A program made the translations under genes and the position numbers. 64,000 nucleotides of DNA from the NCBI GenBank assembly GCA_003583745.1, contig QXPY01000012.1:124001-188000 (forward strand). The letters are read 5' to 3'. Positions 37,283 to 46,376 of this stretch are shown piece by piece. The notes under the pieces are model-generated. The model worked only from the letters and a program-made list of their open reading frames with translations. It was not told the DNA's origin and searched no databases. This stretch comes from Rhodocyclales bacterium GT-UBC (lineage in GTDB: Bacteria; Pseudomonadota; Gammaproteobacteria; Burkholderiales; Rhodocyclaceae). Every line of letters starts with the position of its first letter. Positions within the stretch are counted from its first letter, which is position 1.

Positions 37283-38563
37283 ATGATTCGCAAGCTCGGT
37301 AAATACGAGCTTTTGCGAAAGCTCGGCGAAGGGTCGACCAGCACCGTCTATCTCGGTCGCGACCCTTTCGCCCAGCGCGACGTGGCGATCAAAGTCGCCA
37401 CTCCGGAAGCCCTCGGCAACCCGCAACGCGGCCGCCTCTACAGCAAGCTTTTTCTCAACGAAGCCTCGCTGATCGGCAAGCTCAAGCATCCGCATATCGT
37501 CCAGATCCACGATGCGGTGGTAGCCGAGAAGCTCTGCTACATCGTCATGGAATACGTTCCCGGCGGTACGCTGGAAGAATACGCCCAGCCCGGCAAGCTG
37601 CTCTCGCCGGAACGCATCGTCGAAATCGTCTTCAAGTGCTCGCGCGCCCTCGACTTCGCCTTCCGCCAAGGCATTACCCATCGCGACATCAAACCGGCCA
37701 ACATCCTGCTCACCGGCTACAGCGACATCAAGATTTCCGATTTCGGCACCGCCATCAACAAGCGGCAAAACGAGCAGACCCAGGTCACCGGCATCGGCTC
37801 GCCCGGCTACATGTCGCCGGAGCAGATCCAGGAACTCGAGCTCGACCAGCGCACCGACATCTATTCGCTAGGTATCGTCCTTTTCCAGTTGCTGACCGGC
37901 CGCCTGCCCTTCATCGCCGAGACGCCCTACCAGATGCTCTACCAGATCATCCACAGCCCGCAACCGAAACCATCGGAAGTGCGCCCGGAACTGCCGCCCG
38001 TACTCGACGAGATCGTCGCCCGCGCCATGGCCCGCCAGCGCGACGAGCGCTACCCGAACTGGGACAGCTTTTCACGCGACCTGGCGCAAGCCGTGCGCAG
38101 CCGGCAACTGCAAACGACACCGATCGATTTCGCCGACACCGAAAAATTCGACACCCTGCGCGCCCTGCCGTTTTTCGCCGACTTCAGCGAGGTCGAACTC
38201 TGGGAGGTGCTGCGCTTCGCCCAGTGGCAGCGCGTCGCGGCAGGAACGGTCCTGATGCGCGACGGCGAACCCGGCACCTCGTTCTGTTTCCTCGCCGAGG
38301 GCGAACTGGAAGTGAGCAAGTCCGGCAAGCGACTCAACCTGCTCAAGCGCGGCGCCTGCTTCGGCGAGATGGCCGCCACGCGCCGGCAACACCGGCTGCG
38401 CAGCGCCAGCGTCACCGCCCTCACCAGCGCCGACATCGTCTGCATTCCGGCCACCGCCCTCGAGCATGCCTCGGCCAGTTGCCGCATGCATTTCTACCAG
38501 AGCTTCGTCGAAGTACTCTCCGACCGCCTGCTCCTGGCCAACCGGCAACTTATCGGCCAGTGA
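37283..38563 (+). CDS. Ser/Thr protein kinase fused to a cyclic-nucleotide-binding-like domain
   Basis: 426 aa. Kinase domain about residues 8-275: glycine-rich loop GEGSTSTVY (15-23), catalytic Lys 37 (VAIKVA), HRDIKPANILL (133-143), DFG at 153-155, and SPGYMSPEQIQ as the activation/APE segment. All catalytic residues are present. After a short linker, about 295-415 form a cNMP-binding-like fold (LRALPFFADFSEVELWEVLRF, VLMRDGEPGTSFCFLAEGELEV, then ACFGEMAATRRQHRLRSASV in the phosphate-binding cassette). The cassette differs from the canonical FGExALxxxxPRxA, so nucleotide binding is uncertain. No transmembrane helix. It starts 3 bp after argH. Confidence 0.92.
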   Translation: MIRKLGKYELLRKLGEGSTSTVYLGRDPFAQRDVAIKVATPEALGNPQRGRLYSKLFLNEASLIGKLKHPHIVQIHDAVVAEKLCYIVMEYVPGGTLEEYAQPGKLLSPERIVEIVFKCSRALDFAFRQGITHRDIKPANILLTGYSDIKISDFGTAINKRQNEQTQVTGIGSPGYMSPEQIQELELDQRTDIYSLGIVLFQLLTGRLPFIAETPYQMLYQIIHSPQPKPSEVRPELPPVLDEIVARAMARQRDERYPNWDSFSRDLAQAVRSRQLQTTPIDFADTEKFDTLRALPFFADFSEVELWEVLRFAQWQRVAAGTVLMRDGEPGTSFCFLAEGELEVSKSGKRLNLLKRGACFGEMAATRRQHRLRSASVTALTSADIVCIPATALEHASASCRMHFYQSFVEVLSDRLLLANRQLIGQ

Positions 38564-38598
38564 GTCCGGTCTTGCCAAGCTGTGCTGCCCTCCATAAA

Positions 38599-38614
38599 AT
38601 TAGCATTTACTAAT
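38599..38614. promoter_or_regulatory. Palindrome upstream of the AhpD-like gene
   Basis: ATTAG-CATTTA-CTAAT, perfect 5-bp arms, in an A/T-rich stretch that ends 21 bp before the ATG. It could be a repressor or activator site overlapping the promoter. Confidence 0.4.
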
Positions 38615-38635
38615 ATTATGATCCAGGAGAACAGC

Positions 38636-38980
38636 ATGAGCAGCAAATCCTTCGCCACCATCACCGGCGACCTTTCCAAAGCACTCGGCAGCCTGCGCAA
38701 GGAAATCCCAGAAACCATGCAGGGCTTCGGCGCCCTGAGCAGTGCCGCCATGAAGGGCGGCGCGCTGAGCGAACTCGACAAGGAACTGCTCGCCCTCGCC
38801 ATCGGCGTCACCCAACGCTGCGACGGCTGCGTCGGTTACCACGTCAAGGCCTTGATCCGCCTCGGCGTCAGCCGCGAACAGTTGATGGAAACCCTCGGCG
38901 TCTGCGTCTACATGGGCGGCGGCCCGGCCCTGATGTATGCCGCCGAAGCCGTTCGGGCCTACGACGAATTCACCGCCTGA
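38636..38980 (+). CDS. Carboxymuconolactone decarboxylase / AhpD-like protein
   Basis: 114 aa from ATG 38636, with CAGGAGA before it. The core ELDKELLALAIGVTQRCDGCVGYHVKALIRLGVSREQLMETL has the CMD family layout with a CxxC redox pair and a His three residues later, as in AhpD-type alkylhydroperoxidases. It probably reduces peroxides or serves as a thiol-dependent enzyme; the electron donor is unknown. A terminator block follows. Confidence 0.88.
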   Translation: MSSKSFATITGDLSKALGSLRKEIPETMQGFGALSSAAMKGGALSELDKELLALAIGVTQRCDGCVGYHVKALIRLGVSREQLMETLGVCVYMGGGPALMYAAEAVRAYDEFTA

Positions 38981-38991
38981 GCCTGGCTGCC

Positions 38992-39030
38992 GCCGCCTGA
39001 CAGGCGGCAATCGCCCAGCGTTGCGGGCGA
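38992..39030. other. Two GC-rich hairpins before the terminator
   Basis: GCCGCC (38992-38997) pairs with GGCGGC (39003-39008) across TGACA; TCGCCC (39011-39016) pairs with GGGCGA (39025-39030). Neither has a T-run. They may stabilise the 3' end of the AhpD-like mRNA. Confidence 0.4.
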
Positions 39031-39049
39031 GACGAAACAACACACGATT

Positions 39050-39082
39050 AAAAAAACGCGCTGGAAACAGCGCGTTTTTTTT
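39050..39082. terminator. Strong bidirectional Rho-independent terminator
   Basis: AAAAAACGCGCTG (39051-39063), GAAA loop, CAGCGCGTTTTTT (39068-39080) followed by further T residues. It separates the AhpD-like gene from the chemotaxis operon. Confidence 0.92.
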
Positions 39083-39154
39083 CGTCCACGCAGACCAGAA
39101 GGACCTTCCGGGGAATTTACATTTTGGACACCTAAATTATTTTTGTTATTTTAT

Positions 39155-39182
39155 TTGACACATTTGATAAAAAAGGTAGTAT
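39155..39182 (+). promoter_or_regulatory. Sigma70-type promoter of the chemotaxis operon
   Basis: A perfect -35 TTGACA (39155-39160), 16-bp spacer, and TAGTAT (39177-39182) as -10, in a notably A/T-rich region that contrasts with the GC-rich surroundings. It lies 24 bp before the first ATG, so the leader is short. Confidence 0.6.
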
Positions 39183-39205
39183 TGCTAGCAACGAAACGGA
39201 GCATC

Positions 39206-39805
39206 ATGAAACCCAAATCCTCAGCCCCTCTCACTTGTTCGACGAGCGAAGCCGCCCAGGCGCTGGGCATCAGCGTACGCACCGCCCAGCTTTGGGTCGA
39301 AAGCGGGCGTCTGAAAGCCTGGAAGACGCCGGGCGGGCATCGCCGTATCCTGCGCGATGCGGTGGATCAGCTGATCGAGCAACAACAAATGCCCGGCCGT
39401 TCGCCCAACGCCCACCTGTCGATCTTCCTGCTGGAAGACAAGCAGGTGCCGCGCGATGCCCTGAAGACGGCCTTGCACGAACAATTCCCCGGCTGCGCCG
39501 TAATGGCTGCCGACAACATCTTCGATTGCCTGCTCAGCATCGGCGAGCACGCACCGGACGTATTGATCGCCGATCTCGACCTGCTCGGCCAGGACAACTT
39601 CCGCATGCTGGAAGCGGTAAATCGCAACGGCAACGCGCCGGGCATGCTGATCATCGTCCTCGCCGAAGCGGAACGCCTGGCCAACGCCCAATTGAAACTG
39701 GCCCAGGAATTCGCCCTGCTCGCCAAAACCACCCCGCCTGAAGAAGCGCTGCGCTTGATCCGCGCCTTCCTGCACGGCCGCCAGACTCACCGGAGAAGCA
39801 GATGA
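39206..39805 (+). CDS. HTH (MerR/excisionase-like) plus receiver-like regulator heading the che operon
   Basis: 199 aa from ATG 39206. Residues about 10-60 form an excisionase/MerR-type helix-turn-helix ([20 protein letters not shown], then [20 protein letters not shown]). Residues about 72-195 resemble a receiver: an acidic start ([10 protein letters not shown]), [15 protein letters not shown] with Asp at the phosphoacceptor position, and [12 protein letters not shown] with the conserved Lys. The Thr/Ser normally following strand 4 is replaced (IIVLAEAE). The HTH-first order is unusual. It overlaps the next gene by 4 bp and probably regulates this operon or is regulated by CheA; that is an inference. 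Confidence 0.82.
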   Translation: MKPKSSAPLTCSTSEAAQALGISVRTAQLWVESGRLKAWKTPGGHRRILRDAVDQLIEQQQMPGRSPNAHLSIFLLEDKQVPRDALKTALHEQFPGCAVMAADNIFDCLLSIGEHAPDVLIADLDLLGQDNFRMLEAVNRNGNAPGMLIIVLAEAERLANAQLKLAQEFALLAKTTPPEEALRLIRAFLHGRQTHRRSR

Positions 39806-40995
39806 GCCACGCCGCCCCCCGCTCGGCCTTGCCGACCATCGCCCTGACCCACGGCGGCCTCGCCCTGTCCGCTGTCCTCGCCTGCCTGCAACTGGGCGGG
39901 ACGAACTGGCAAGCCGGCCTGGCCAGCCTCGTCATCGTCGTCATCGCAATCGTCGGCGTCGCCTGGAACGTCCGCGCCGACGCCCAACGCCGCCAGGACG
40001 ATGCGCAGCGCTTCGCCGAGGCACAGCAAGCCGCCAGCCAAGCCCGTGCCGCCAGCCAGTTGCAAGGCCTCGAAGCGCTGTGCCGCAAAGTCCTGCCGAT
40101 CTGGGCCGGGCAGGTGGATATCGTGCGCGAACAAACCGAAAGCGCCATCGGCGCGCTGGCCGGCCGCTTCTCGAATCTCTCCGAGCGCGTCCGCATGGCT
40201 GTCGCTTCGGCCCGCGAAGGCGGCGGCATCGACATGGTCAGCCTGCTCGCCGAAAGCGAGGCCGAACTGAACACCATCGTCACCGATCTGCAAAAAGCGC
40301 TGGCCAACAAGGAAGTGCTCCTCGAACAGGTCAGCCAGCTCTCCGGCATGACCGGCAAGCTGGAAATGATGGCCCGCGAGGTCGGCGAGATCGCCAAGCA
40401 GACCAACCTGCTCGCCCTCAACGCCGCCATCGAAGCGGCACGGGCCGGCGAAGTGGGGCGCGGTTTCGCCGTGGTCGCCGACGAAGTGCGCAAGCTCTCC
40501 TCGCTGTCCGGCGAGACCGGCAAACGGATCGCCGAAACCGTCACCGTCGTCAATCAAAGCATCACCGAAACGCTGTCCTCGTCACAGCTTTACGCCGAGC
40601 AGGAGAAACACCTGATCGAACTGGCCGGCCAGCGCATCGGCGACGTCGTCGGGCATTTCCGCCAGGCGACCAACGGCCTGATCGACTCGTCGGCGGCGCT
40701 GACCCAGGAAGGCGAACACATTGGCGAGGAAATCGCCGAAGTGCTGGTCTCCCTGCAATTCCAGGATCGCGTCGGACAGGTTCTCGACCACGTCGGCACC
40801 GACCAACGCCGCCTGGCCAACCGCCTGGAACAAGCCGAGCAGGATGTGGCGAGCGGCCGGCCGGCCGGCGAACTGGACGGCGATGCCTGGCTGGACGCGA
40901 TGTCGAATCAATTCACCACCCCAGAACAACATCAGCTGCACCGGGGCGCCAACGCGGCGCAAAGCTCGGACAGCAGCGAAATCACCTTTTTCTGA
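39802..40995 (+). CDS. Chemoreceptor-like protein without periplasmic sensor, with CheZ-like DxxxQ motif
   Basis: 397 aa. Two N-terminal membrane helices (about 13-31 and 38-55) are separated by only a few residues, so there is no periplasmic ligand domain. A coiled coil leads to the MCP hairpin tip at 196-233 ([20 protein letters not shown], then [14 protein letters not shown]). The descending helices contain [14 protein letters not shown] at 318-331, with Asp 322 and Gln 326 spaced as in the CheZ active site (FQDLTGQ). A 60-residue flexible linker follows, and the protein ends SSEITFF, reminiscent of the C-terminal CheY-binding tail of CheZ. A receptor-like CheY-phosphate phosphatase is therefore possible. 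Confidence 0.85.
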   Translation: MSHAAPRSALPTIALTHGGLALSAVLACLQLGGTNWQAGLASLVIVVIAIVGVAWNVRADAQRRQDDAQRFAEAQQAASQARAASQLQGLEALCRKVLPIWAGQVDIVREQTESAIGALAGRFSNLSERVRMAVASAREGGGIDMVSLLAESEAELNTIVTDLQKALANKEVLLEQVSQLSGMTGKLEMMAREVGEIAKQTNLLALNAAIEAARAGEVGRGFAVVADEVRKLSSLSGETGKRIAETVTVVNQSITETLSSSQLYAEQEKHLIELAGQRIGDVVGHFRQATNGLIDSSAALTQEGEHIGEEIAEVLVSLQFQDRVGQVLDHVGTDQRRLANRLEQAEQDVASGRPAGELDGDAWLDAMSNQFTTPEQHQLHRGANAAQSSDSSEITFF

Positions 40996-41013
40996 AATCA
41001 AGGAGGAAAACCC

Positions 41014-41382
41014 ATGGCCAAAACCATTCTGATCGTCGATGACTCGGCCTCGTTGCGCCAGGTCGTCAGCATTGCCCTGAAGGGCGCCGGTTATGACGTC
41101 ATCGAAGCCTGCGACGGCGTCGACGGCTTGAGCAAGCTGGACGGTCGCAAGATTCACCTGATCATCAGCGATGTGAACATGCCGAACATGGACGGCATCA
41201 CCTTCGTCAAGGAAAGCAAGCAGAAGCCGGCCTACAAATTCACCCCGGTCATCATGCTCACCACCGAAGCCGGCGACGCCAAGAAGCAGGCCGGCCAGGC
41301 CGCCGGCGCCAAGGCCTGGGTGGTCAAGCCCTTCCAGCCGGCGCAGATGCTGTCCGCGGTCAGCAAGCTGATCCTGCCCTGA
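41014..41382 (+). CDS. cheY: Chemotaxis response regulator CheY
   Basis: 122 aa, a single receiver domain. Asp 9 and Asp 10 (LIVDDSASLRQVV), phosphoacceptor Asp 53 (LIISDVNMPNMDG), Thr 83 (IMLTTEAG) and Lys 105 (WVVKPFQPAQM) are all present. Phosphorylated by CheA, it would bind the flagellar switch. AAGGAGGAAAACCC before the ATG is the strongest ribosome-binding site in the cluster. Confidence 0.93.
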   Translation: MAKTILIVDDSASLRQVVSIALKGAGYDVIEACDGVDGLSKLDGRKIHLIISDVNMPNMDGITFVKESKQKPAYKFTPVIMLTTEAGDAKKQAGQAAGAKAWVVKPFQPAQMLSAVSKLILP

Positions 41383-41411
41383 ACGCCCCCCGACCCCACA
41401 GAGAGCGCATC

Positions 41412-41741
41412 ATGAACGAGACTACACCGACTTGCTGCCAGATCGCCATCCAGGGCGAACTCAACATCTACACCGCCACCGAATGGCGGGATCGCCTGAT
41501 CAACGAAGCGGCGGGCCTGCACGACATCGACGTCGACCTCGGCGAAGTCGGCGAAATCGACTGCGCCGGCTTCCAGCTGTTGCTCGCCTTGCGCCGCCAG
41601 GCCGGCAACGAAGGTCGGCAACTTCGCATCACCCGCTGCAGCGATGCCGTGCGCAGTTTTCTCGAATTCACCCACCAGACGCCGTTGCTCGACCCTGTCG
41701 AAGCGCAGCCGCAAAGCTCCGACGAGGAGAGCCTGTCATGA
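41412..41741 (+). CDS. STAS-domain protein of the chemotaxis cluster
   Basis: 109 aa. The STAS fold is recognised from IAIQGELNIYTATEWRDRL, then DIDVDLGEVGEIDCAGFQLLLALRRQA. In anti-sigma antagonists the Asp is followed by a phosphorylated Ser (DSSG); here it is DCAG, so Ser-based switching is unlikely. A Ser/Glu-rich tail follows. The stop overlaps the cheA start as ATGA. STAS proteins occur in some chemotaxis and wsp-like clusters, with poorly known roles. Confidence 0.85.
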   Translation: MNETTPTCCQIAIQGELNIYTATEWRDRLINEAAGLHDIDVDLGEVGEIDCAGFQLLLALRRQAGNEGRQLRITRCSDAVRSFLEFTHQTPLLDPVEAQPQSSDEESLS

Positions 41742-43882
41742 CCATCAATCTCGACGACGCCCTGCATACCTTCATCGCGGAAAGCCGCGAACTCCTGCAG
41801 CAGATGGAAGAAGCGCTGCTCGACATGGAAAGCCAGCCGAACGACCCGGAGACGATCAACGCCATCTTCCGCGCCGCCCACACCATCAAGGGCAGCGCCG
41901 GCCTGTTCGGTCTCGACCACATCGTCGCCTTCACCCATGTCGCGGAAAGCGTGCTCGACCGCGTCCGCAACAACGAAATCAAGCTCGACGAAGCCCTCGG
42001 CGCCCTGCTGCTCAAGGCCGGCGACCACATGGGCCAGTTGATCGAGTTGCTGGCCCGCCACGAAACGCCGGACGAAGCGACTACCGCGGCCGGCGAGGCC
42101 CTGGTCGCCAGCCTGGAAACCTACCTCGAAACCGCCCCCAGCCACGCCGTGAGCGTGATCGACGAAGCCCGCCACGACCTCTCGGTCGCTAGCGGCGTCG
42201 CCAATCCGAACTGGCACGTCTCGCTGCGCTTCGGCCCGGACGTGCTGCGCCAGGGCATGGATCCGGTCTCCATCCTGCGCTACCTGTCGACGCTGGGCGA
42301 AATCACCGCCATCCACGCCGTCACCGATGCCGTACCGATGCTGGCCGAAATCGACCCGGAAGCCTGCTACCTCGGTTTCGAGCTGGCTCTCGCCAGCCTG
42401 GCCGCCCCCGCCGAAATCGACGGTGCCTTCGACTTCGTCCGCGACGATTGCCTGATCCACCTGATTGCGCCGCACGCGCCGCTGGCCGACTACCGCCAGA
42501 TGATCGGCGCCCTGAGCAAGGACCCCGACATGCGCCAGGTCCTGCTCGCCCTGGGCAGCCTGAACGCCGACGAGATCGCCCGCCTCGACGCCCCCGAAGA
42601 GACAGCCGAAACCAATGCCGGCCAGCCCGAGGCCGGTGCCGAAGTGGTCGAAACCACCGGCAAGGAGAGCAAGACCGCCGAAACCAGCCTGATCCGCGTC
42701 GATGCCGCCAAGCTCGACCAGCTGATCAACCTGGTCGGCGAACTGATCATCGCCGGCGCCGGCGCCAGCATGGTTGCCCGCAACCTCAAGGTGCCATCGC
42801 TGATCGAAGCCACCACCCTGGTCTCGCGCCTGGTCGAGGACGTCCGCGACTCGGCGCTGACCCTGCGCATGGTGCAGATCGGCGCCACCTTCAACCGTTT
42901 CCGCCGCGTCGTCCGCGATGTCGCCAAGGAAATCGGCAAGGACATCGAGCTCGACATCCGCGGCGGCGACACCGAACTGGACAAGACCGTGGTCGAGAAG
43001 ATCGGCGACCCGCTGACCCACATCGTCCGCAACTCGATGGACCACGGCATCGAACCGGCCGACGTCCGCCTCGCTGCCGGCAAGCCCGCCACCGGCCAAC
43101 TGCGCCTGAACGCCTTCCACGAATCGGGCAGCATCGTCATCGAAGTCAGCGACGACGGAGGCGGTCTGAAGAAGGACCGCATTCTAAAGAAAGCCATCGA
43201 ACGCGGCCTGGTCAGCGAAAACCAGACGCTGTCCGACAAGGAAATTTTCAACCTGGTGTTCGAACCCGGCTTCTCCACCGCCGAACAAGTCAGCAAGCTC
43301 TCCGGGCGCGGCGTCGGCATGGACGTCGTCAAGCGCAACATCATGGCGCTGCGCGGCACCGTCGATATCGAAAGCGTCGAAGGCGTCGGTACCACGGTAC
43401 GCATCCGCCTGCCGCTCACCCTGGCCATCATCGACGGCTTCATGGTTGGCGTCGGCACCGCCTCCTACGTGCTACCACTCGACATGGTGGTCGAATGCAT
43501 CGAACTGCCGCCGAGCAGCAGCGGCCACGAGCCGACCCCCAACTACCTGAACCTGCGTGGCGGGGTCCTGCCCTTCATCCGCCTGCGCGAACAATTCGAA
43601 GTGAGCGCCCCCGCCCCGGCTCGCGAAAACGTCGTCGTCGTCCAGTACGCCGGGCAACGTGCCGGGCTGGTAGTGGACCGCCTGATGGGCGAATTCCAGA
43701 CCGTCATCAAGCCGCTCGGCAAGGTTTTCAGCCAGGTGCGCGGCATCGGCGGCTCGACCATCCTGGGCAGCGGCGAAGTCGCCCTGATCCTCGACATCCC
43801 CGGCCTGGTCAAGCAAGTCACCACCCCCAACCAAAGCGCACTGGGCGTCGGCCAGGAACAAGCCGCGTCAATCAAGGAGTAA
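41738..43882 (+). CDS. cheA: Chemotaxis histidine kinase CheA
   Basis: 714 aa. The HPt domain carries the phosphorylated His 48 in [16 protein letters not shown] middle segment (about 150-290) may act as the P2-like response-regulator-binding domain. The dimerisation domain starts at [20 protein letters not shown]. The ATPase has [12 protein letters not shown] (N box), VSDDGGGL (G1), [20 protein letters not shown] (F and G2). A CheW-like regulatory domain ends the protein ([19 protein letters not shown]). All catalytic motifs are intact. It phosphorylates CheY and CheB. Confidence 0.96.
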   Translation: MTINLDDALHTFIAESRELLQQMEEALLDMESQPNDPETINAIFRAAHTIKGSAGLFGLDHIVAFTHVAESVLDRVRNNEIKLDEALGALLLKAGDHMGQLIELLARHETPDEATTAAGEALVASLETYLETAPSHAVSVIDEARHDLSVASGVANPNWHVSLRFGPDVLRQGMDPVSILRYLSTLGEITAIHAVTDAVPMLAEIDPEACYLGFELALASLAAPAEIDGAFDFVRDDCLIHLIAPHAPLADYRQMIGALSKDPDMRQVLLALGSLNADEIARLDAPEETAETNAGQPEAGAEVVETTGKESKTAETSLIRVDAAKLDQLINLVGELIIAGAGASMVARNLKVPSLIEATTLVSRLVEDVRDSALTLRMVQIGATFNRFRRVVRDVAKEIGKDIELDIRGGDTELDKTVVEKIGDPLTHIVRNSMDHGIEPADVRLAAGKPATGQLRLNAFHESGSIVIEVSDDGGGLKKDRILKKAIERGLVSENQTLSDKEIFNLVFEPGFSTAEQVSKLSGRGVGMDVVKRNIMALRGTVDIESVEGVGTTVRIRLPLTLAIIDGFMVGVGTASYVLPLDMVVECIELPPSSSGHEPTPNYLNLRGGVLPFIRLREQFEVSAPAPARENVVVVQYAGQRAGLVVDRLMGEFQTVIKPLGKVFSQVRGIGGSTILGSGEVALILDIPGLVKQVTTPNQSALGVGQEQAASIKE

Positions 43883-43886
43883 AACC

Positions 43887-46301
43887 ATGAGCGTCAGCAA
43901 GAAAATGATCCTGCTGGTTTTGTCCGGCATCCTCGGCACCCTGCTGCTGGCCGGCATCGGCATCCAGCAGACGCGCGTCGTCTATACCGCCGCCAACTAC
44001 GGCAACGAGAACAGCTTGCCGAGCGTCCTGACCCTGAGCCAGGTCGTCGAGCAATTCGGCCGCTGGCGGGTCCGGATCTATCGCGAACGCCTTGCCGAAA
44101 ACGAGCAGGAACGGGCTCATGAGCGCGAAAAGGGGCAAGCCAACCGCGACCAGATGTTTGCCGCCCTGAAGAAATACGAAGGCCTGATTTCCGACGAAAA
44201 AGATCGCGCCATGCTCATGGCCGACAAAGCGGCGATTGCCGAATACGAAGCCAGCCTGCGCCAATTCAACGTCCTCATCGAAGCCGGCAAGACCGATCAG
44301 GCGAAGGCCCAGCTCAGCGCCACGGCCGACCTGTCGCAGCGGATCAACAGCGCGCTCGACGAGCACATGCGCTACAACGCGGAAATGGCCCAGAGCGGCG
44401 CCGAAAAGGCCAAGTCGACCGAACAATCGGCGCTCGTCATGCTGGGCGTCATCGCCGGCCTGACCTTGATCGCGCTCAGCGTGACCGGTCTCCTGATCAC
44501 CCGCAACCTGCTGCGCCAACTCGGCGGCGAGCCCGACCAGGCGGCCGAGATCGCCCGTCGCCTGGCCGCCGGCGACCTTGAAACACAAATCACCGTCAAG
44601 GCCGGGGACAACACCAGCCTGATGGCGGCCATCCAGGCCATGAGCCAGACCCTGCAAGGCTTCATCGCCGACATGCGCCACATGAGCGCCGAGCACGACA
44701 AGGGCGATATCGACGTGCAGATGGATGCCGCCAAGTTCAAGGGCGACTACCAGCTCATGGCCAAGGGTGTGAACGACATGGTCGCCGGCCACATCGCCGT
44801 CAAGAAAAAAGCGATGGCCTGCGTCAAGGAGTTCGGCGAAGGCAATTTCGCCGCCCCGCTCGAGCCGTTCCCGGGCAAGAAGGCCTTCATCAACGACACC
44901 ATCGAACAGGTACGGCGCAATCTGCAAGGCTTCATCGCCGACATGCGCCACATGAGCGCCGAGCACGACAAGGGCGATATCGACGTGCAGATGGATGCCG
45001 CCAAGTTCAAGGGCGACTACCAGCTCATGGCCAAGGGTGTGAACGACATGGTTGCCGGCCACATCGCCGTCAAGAAAAAAGCGATGGCCTGCGTCAAGGC
45101 CTTCGGCGAAGGCAACTGCGACGCCCCGCTCGAACAGTTCCCGGGCAAGAAAGCCTTCATCAATGACACCGTCGAGCAGGTTCGCGCCAACATCAAGGCC
45201 CTGATCGCCGACACGCAGATGCTCGCCGAGGCTGCCAAAGCCGGCGAACTCGACGTTCGGGCCGACGCCAGCCGTCACCGGGGCGATTTCTTCAAGATCG
45301 TCGCAGGCATCAACGGCACCCTCGACGCCATCGTGCAGCCGCTCAACGAATCGATGGCGGTATTGCAAGCCATGGAAAACGGCGACCTCACCCAGCGTGT
45401 CGAAGGCAAGTACCAGGGCAGCCTGGAAAAGCTCAAGAACTCGATCAACCAGACCGAGCAGAAACTGGCGGCGATCATCGGCGAAGTCCGCAATGCGGCC
45501 AACTCGCTCTCCGGCTCGGCCGAAGAGGTCAGCGCCACCGCCCAGAGCCTGTCGCAAGCAGCCAGCGAACAGGCGGCCAGCGTCGAGGAAACCTCGGCCG
45601 CGATGGAGCAGATCAGTTCGTCGATCAGCCAGAACAGCGACAACGCCAAACTGACCGACGGCATGGCCAGCAAGGCCGCCAAGGAAGCGGCCGAAGGCGG
45701 CGATGCGGTGAAGACCACCGTGGCGGCGATGAAGAGCATCGCCGACAAGATCGGCATCATCGACGACATTGCCTACCAGACCAATCTGCTGGCCCTCAAT
45801 GCCGCCATCGAAGCGGCCCGTGCCGGCGAGCACGGCAAGGGCTTTGCCGTCGTCGCCGCCGAAGTGCGCAAGCTGGCCGAACGCAGCCAGGTTGCCGCCC
45901 AGGAAATCAGCGAAACAGCGAAGAACAGCGTACATCTGGCCGAACGGGCCGGTGCGCTGCTCGGCGAAATCGTGCCCAGCATCGCCAAGACTTCGGATCT
46001 GGTGCAGGAGATCGCCTCCGCTTCCGAAGAACAGAACTCGGGGGCTTCGCAGATCAATGGCGCCATCATGCAATTGAGCGAAGCGACGCAACAGAACGCC
46101 TCGGCCTCGGAACAGCTTGCCGCCACCTCCGAGGAGATGAGCGGCCAGGCCGAGCAGTTGCAGCAGTTGATGCAGTTTTTCCAGGTCAGCGACATCAACG
46201 AGGCCATCCGCGACAGGCCGAGCCAGATCAGTCGCAGCAAGACGCCGCTCCCCAAACCCCGAAACATCCCGGCTCAGCACTTCGTCAGCTTCGAAGGCTA
46301 A
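43887..46301 (+). CDS. Methyl-accepting chemotaxis protein with duplicated poly-HAMP-like region
   Basis: 804 aa. TM1 is about 7-28; the periplasmic part to about 185 resembles a four-helix-bundle sensor; TM2 ([21 protein letters not shown]) is about 188-210. A HAMP domain follows ([20 protein letters not shown]). Residues about 256-435 are two nearly identical 90-aa units (each with [18 protein letters not shown], then [14 protein letters not shown]), and a third divergent unit reaches about 525. The signalling hairpin tip is [20 protein letters not shown], then [20 protein letters not shown]. The C terminus after a basic linker is HFVSFEG. Confidence 0.93.
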   Translation: MSVSKKMILLVLSGILGTLLLAGIGIQQTRVVYTAANYGNENSLPSVLTLSQVVEQFGRWRVRIYRERLAENEQERAHEREKGQANRDQMFAALKKYEGLISDEKDRAMLMADKAAIAEYEASLRQFNVLIEAGKTDQAKAQLSATADLSQRINSALDEHMRYNAEMAQSGAEKAKSTEQSALVMLGVIAGLTLIALSVTGLLITRNLLRQLGGEPDQAAEIARRLAAGDLETQITVKAGDNTSLMAAIQAMSQTLQGFIADMRHMSAEHDKGDIDVQMDAAKFKGDYQLMAKGVNDMVAGHIAVKKKAMACVKEFGEGNFAAPLEPFPGKKAFINDTIEQVRRNLQGFIADMRHMSAEHDKGDIDVQMDAAKFKGDYQLMAKGVNDMVAGHIAVKKKAMACVKAFGEGNCDAPLEQFPGKKAFINDTVEQVRANIKALIADTQMLAEAAKAGELDVRADASRHRGDFFKIVAGINGTLDAIVQPLNESMAVLQAMENGDLTQRVEGKYQGSLEKLKNSINQTEQKLAAIIGEVRNAANSLSGSAEEVSATAQSLSQAASEQAASVEETSAAMEQISSSISQNSDNAKLTDGMASKAAKEAAEGGDAVKTTVAAMKSIADKIGIIDDIAYQTNLLALNAAIEAARAGEHGKGFAVVAAEVRKLAERSQVAAQEISETAKNSVHLAERAGALLGEIVPSIAKTSDLVQEIASASEEQNSGASQINGAIMQLSEATQQNASASEQLAATSEEMSGQAEQLQQLMQFFQVSDINEAIRDRPSQISRSKTPLPKPRNIPAQHFVSFEG
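44652..45191 (+). repeat. 270-bp in-frame tandem duplication inside the receptor gene
   Basis: Unit 1 is 44652-44921 and unit 2 is 44922-45191, each 90 codons. By direct comparison the first 178 bp of the units differ at one position (C 44783 versus T 45053), while the last 92 bp differ at about 15 positions. Identity at silent sites implies recent duplication or gene conversion of the first two thirds. Confidence 0.95.
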
Positions 46302-46376
46302 TCCCGCCCCCTGCCACTCTTTCGACCATTTCACGCCGCACGCGGCCAGCGTGCGCCCACCTACACGGAGACAATC

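Noticed and set aside
34823-37768. Very long minus-strand frame extending the histidine kinase through argH
   Set aside because: The part beyond 35836 is antisense to argH and the Ser/Thr kinase; a proper start with membrane helices exists at 35836.
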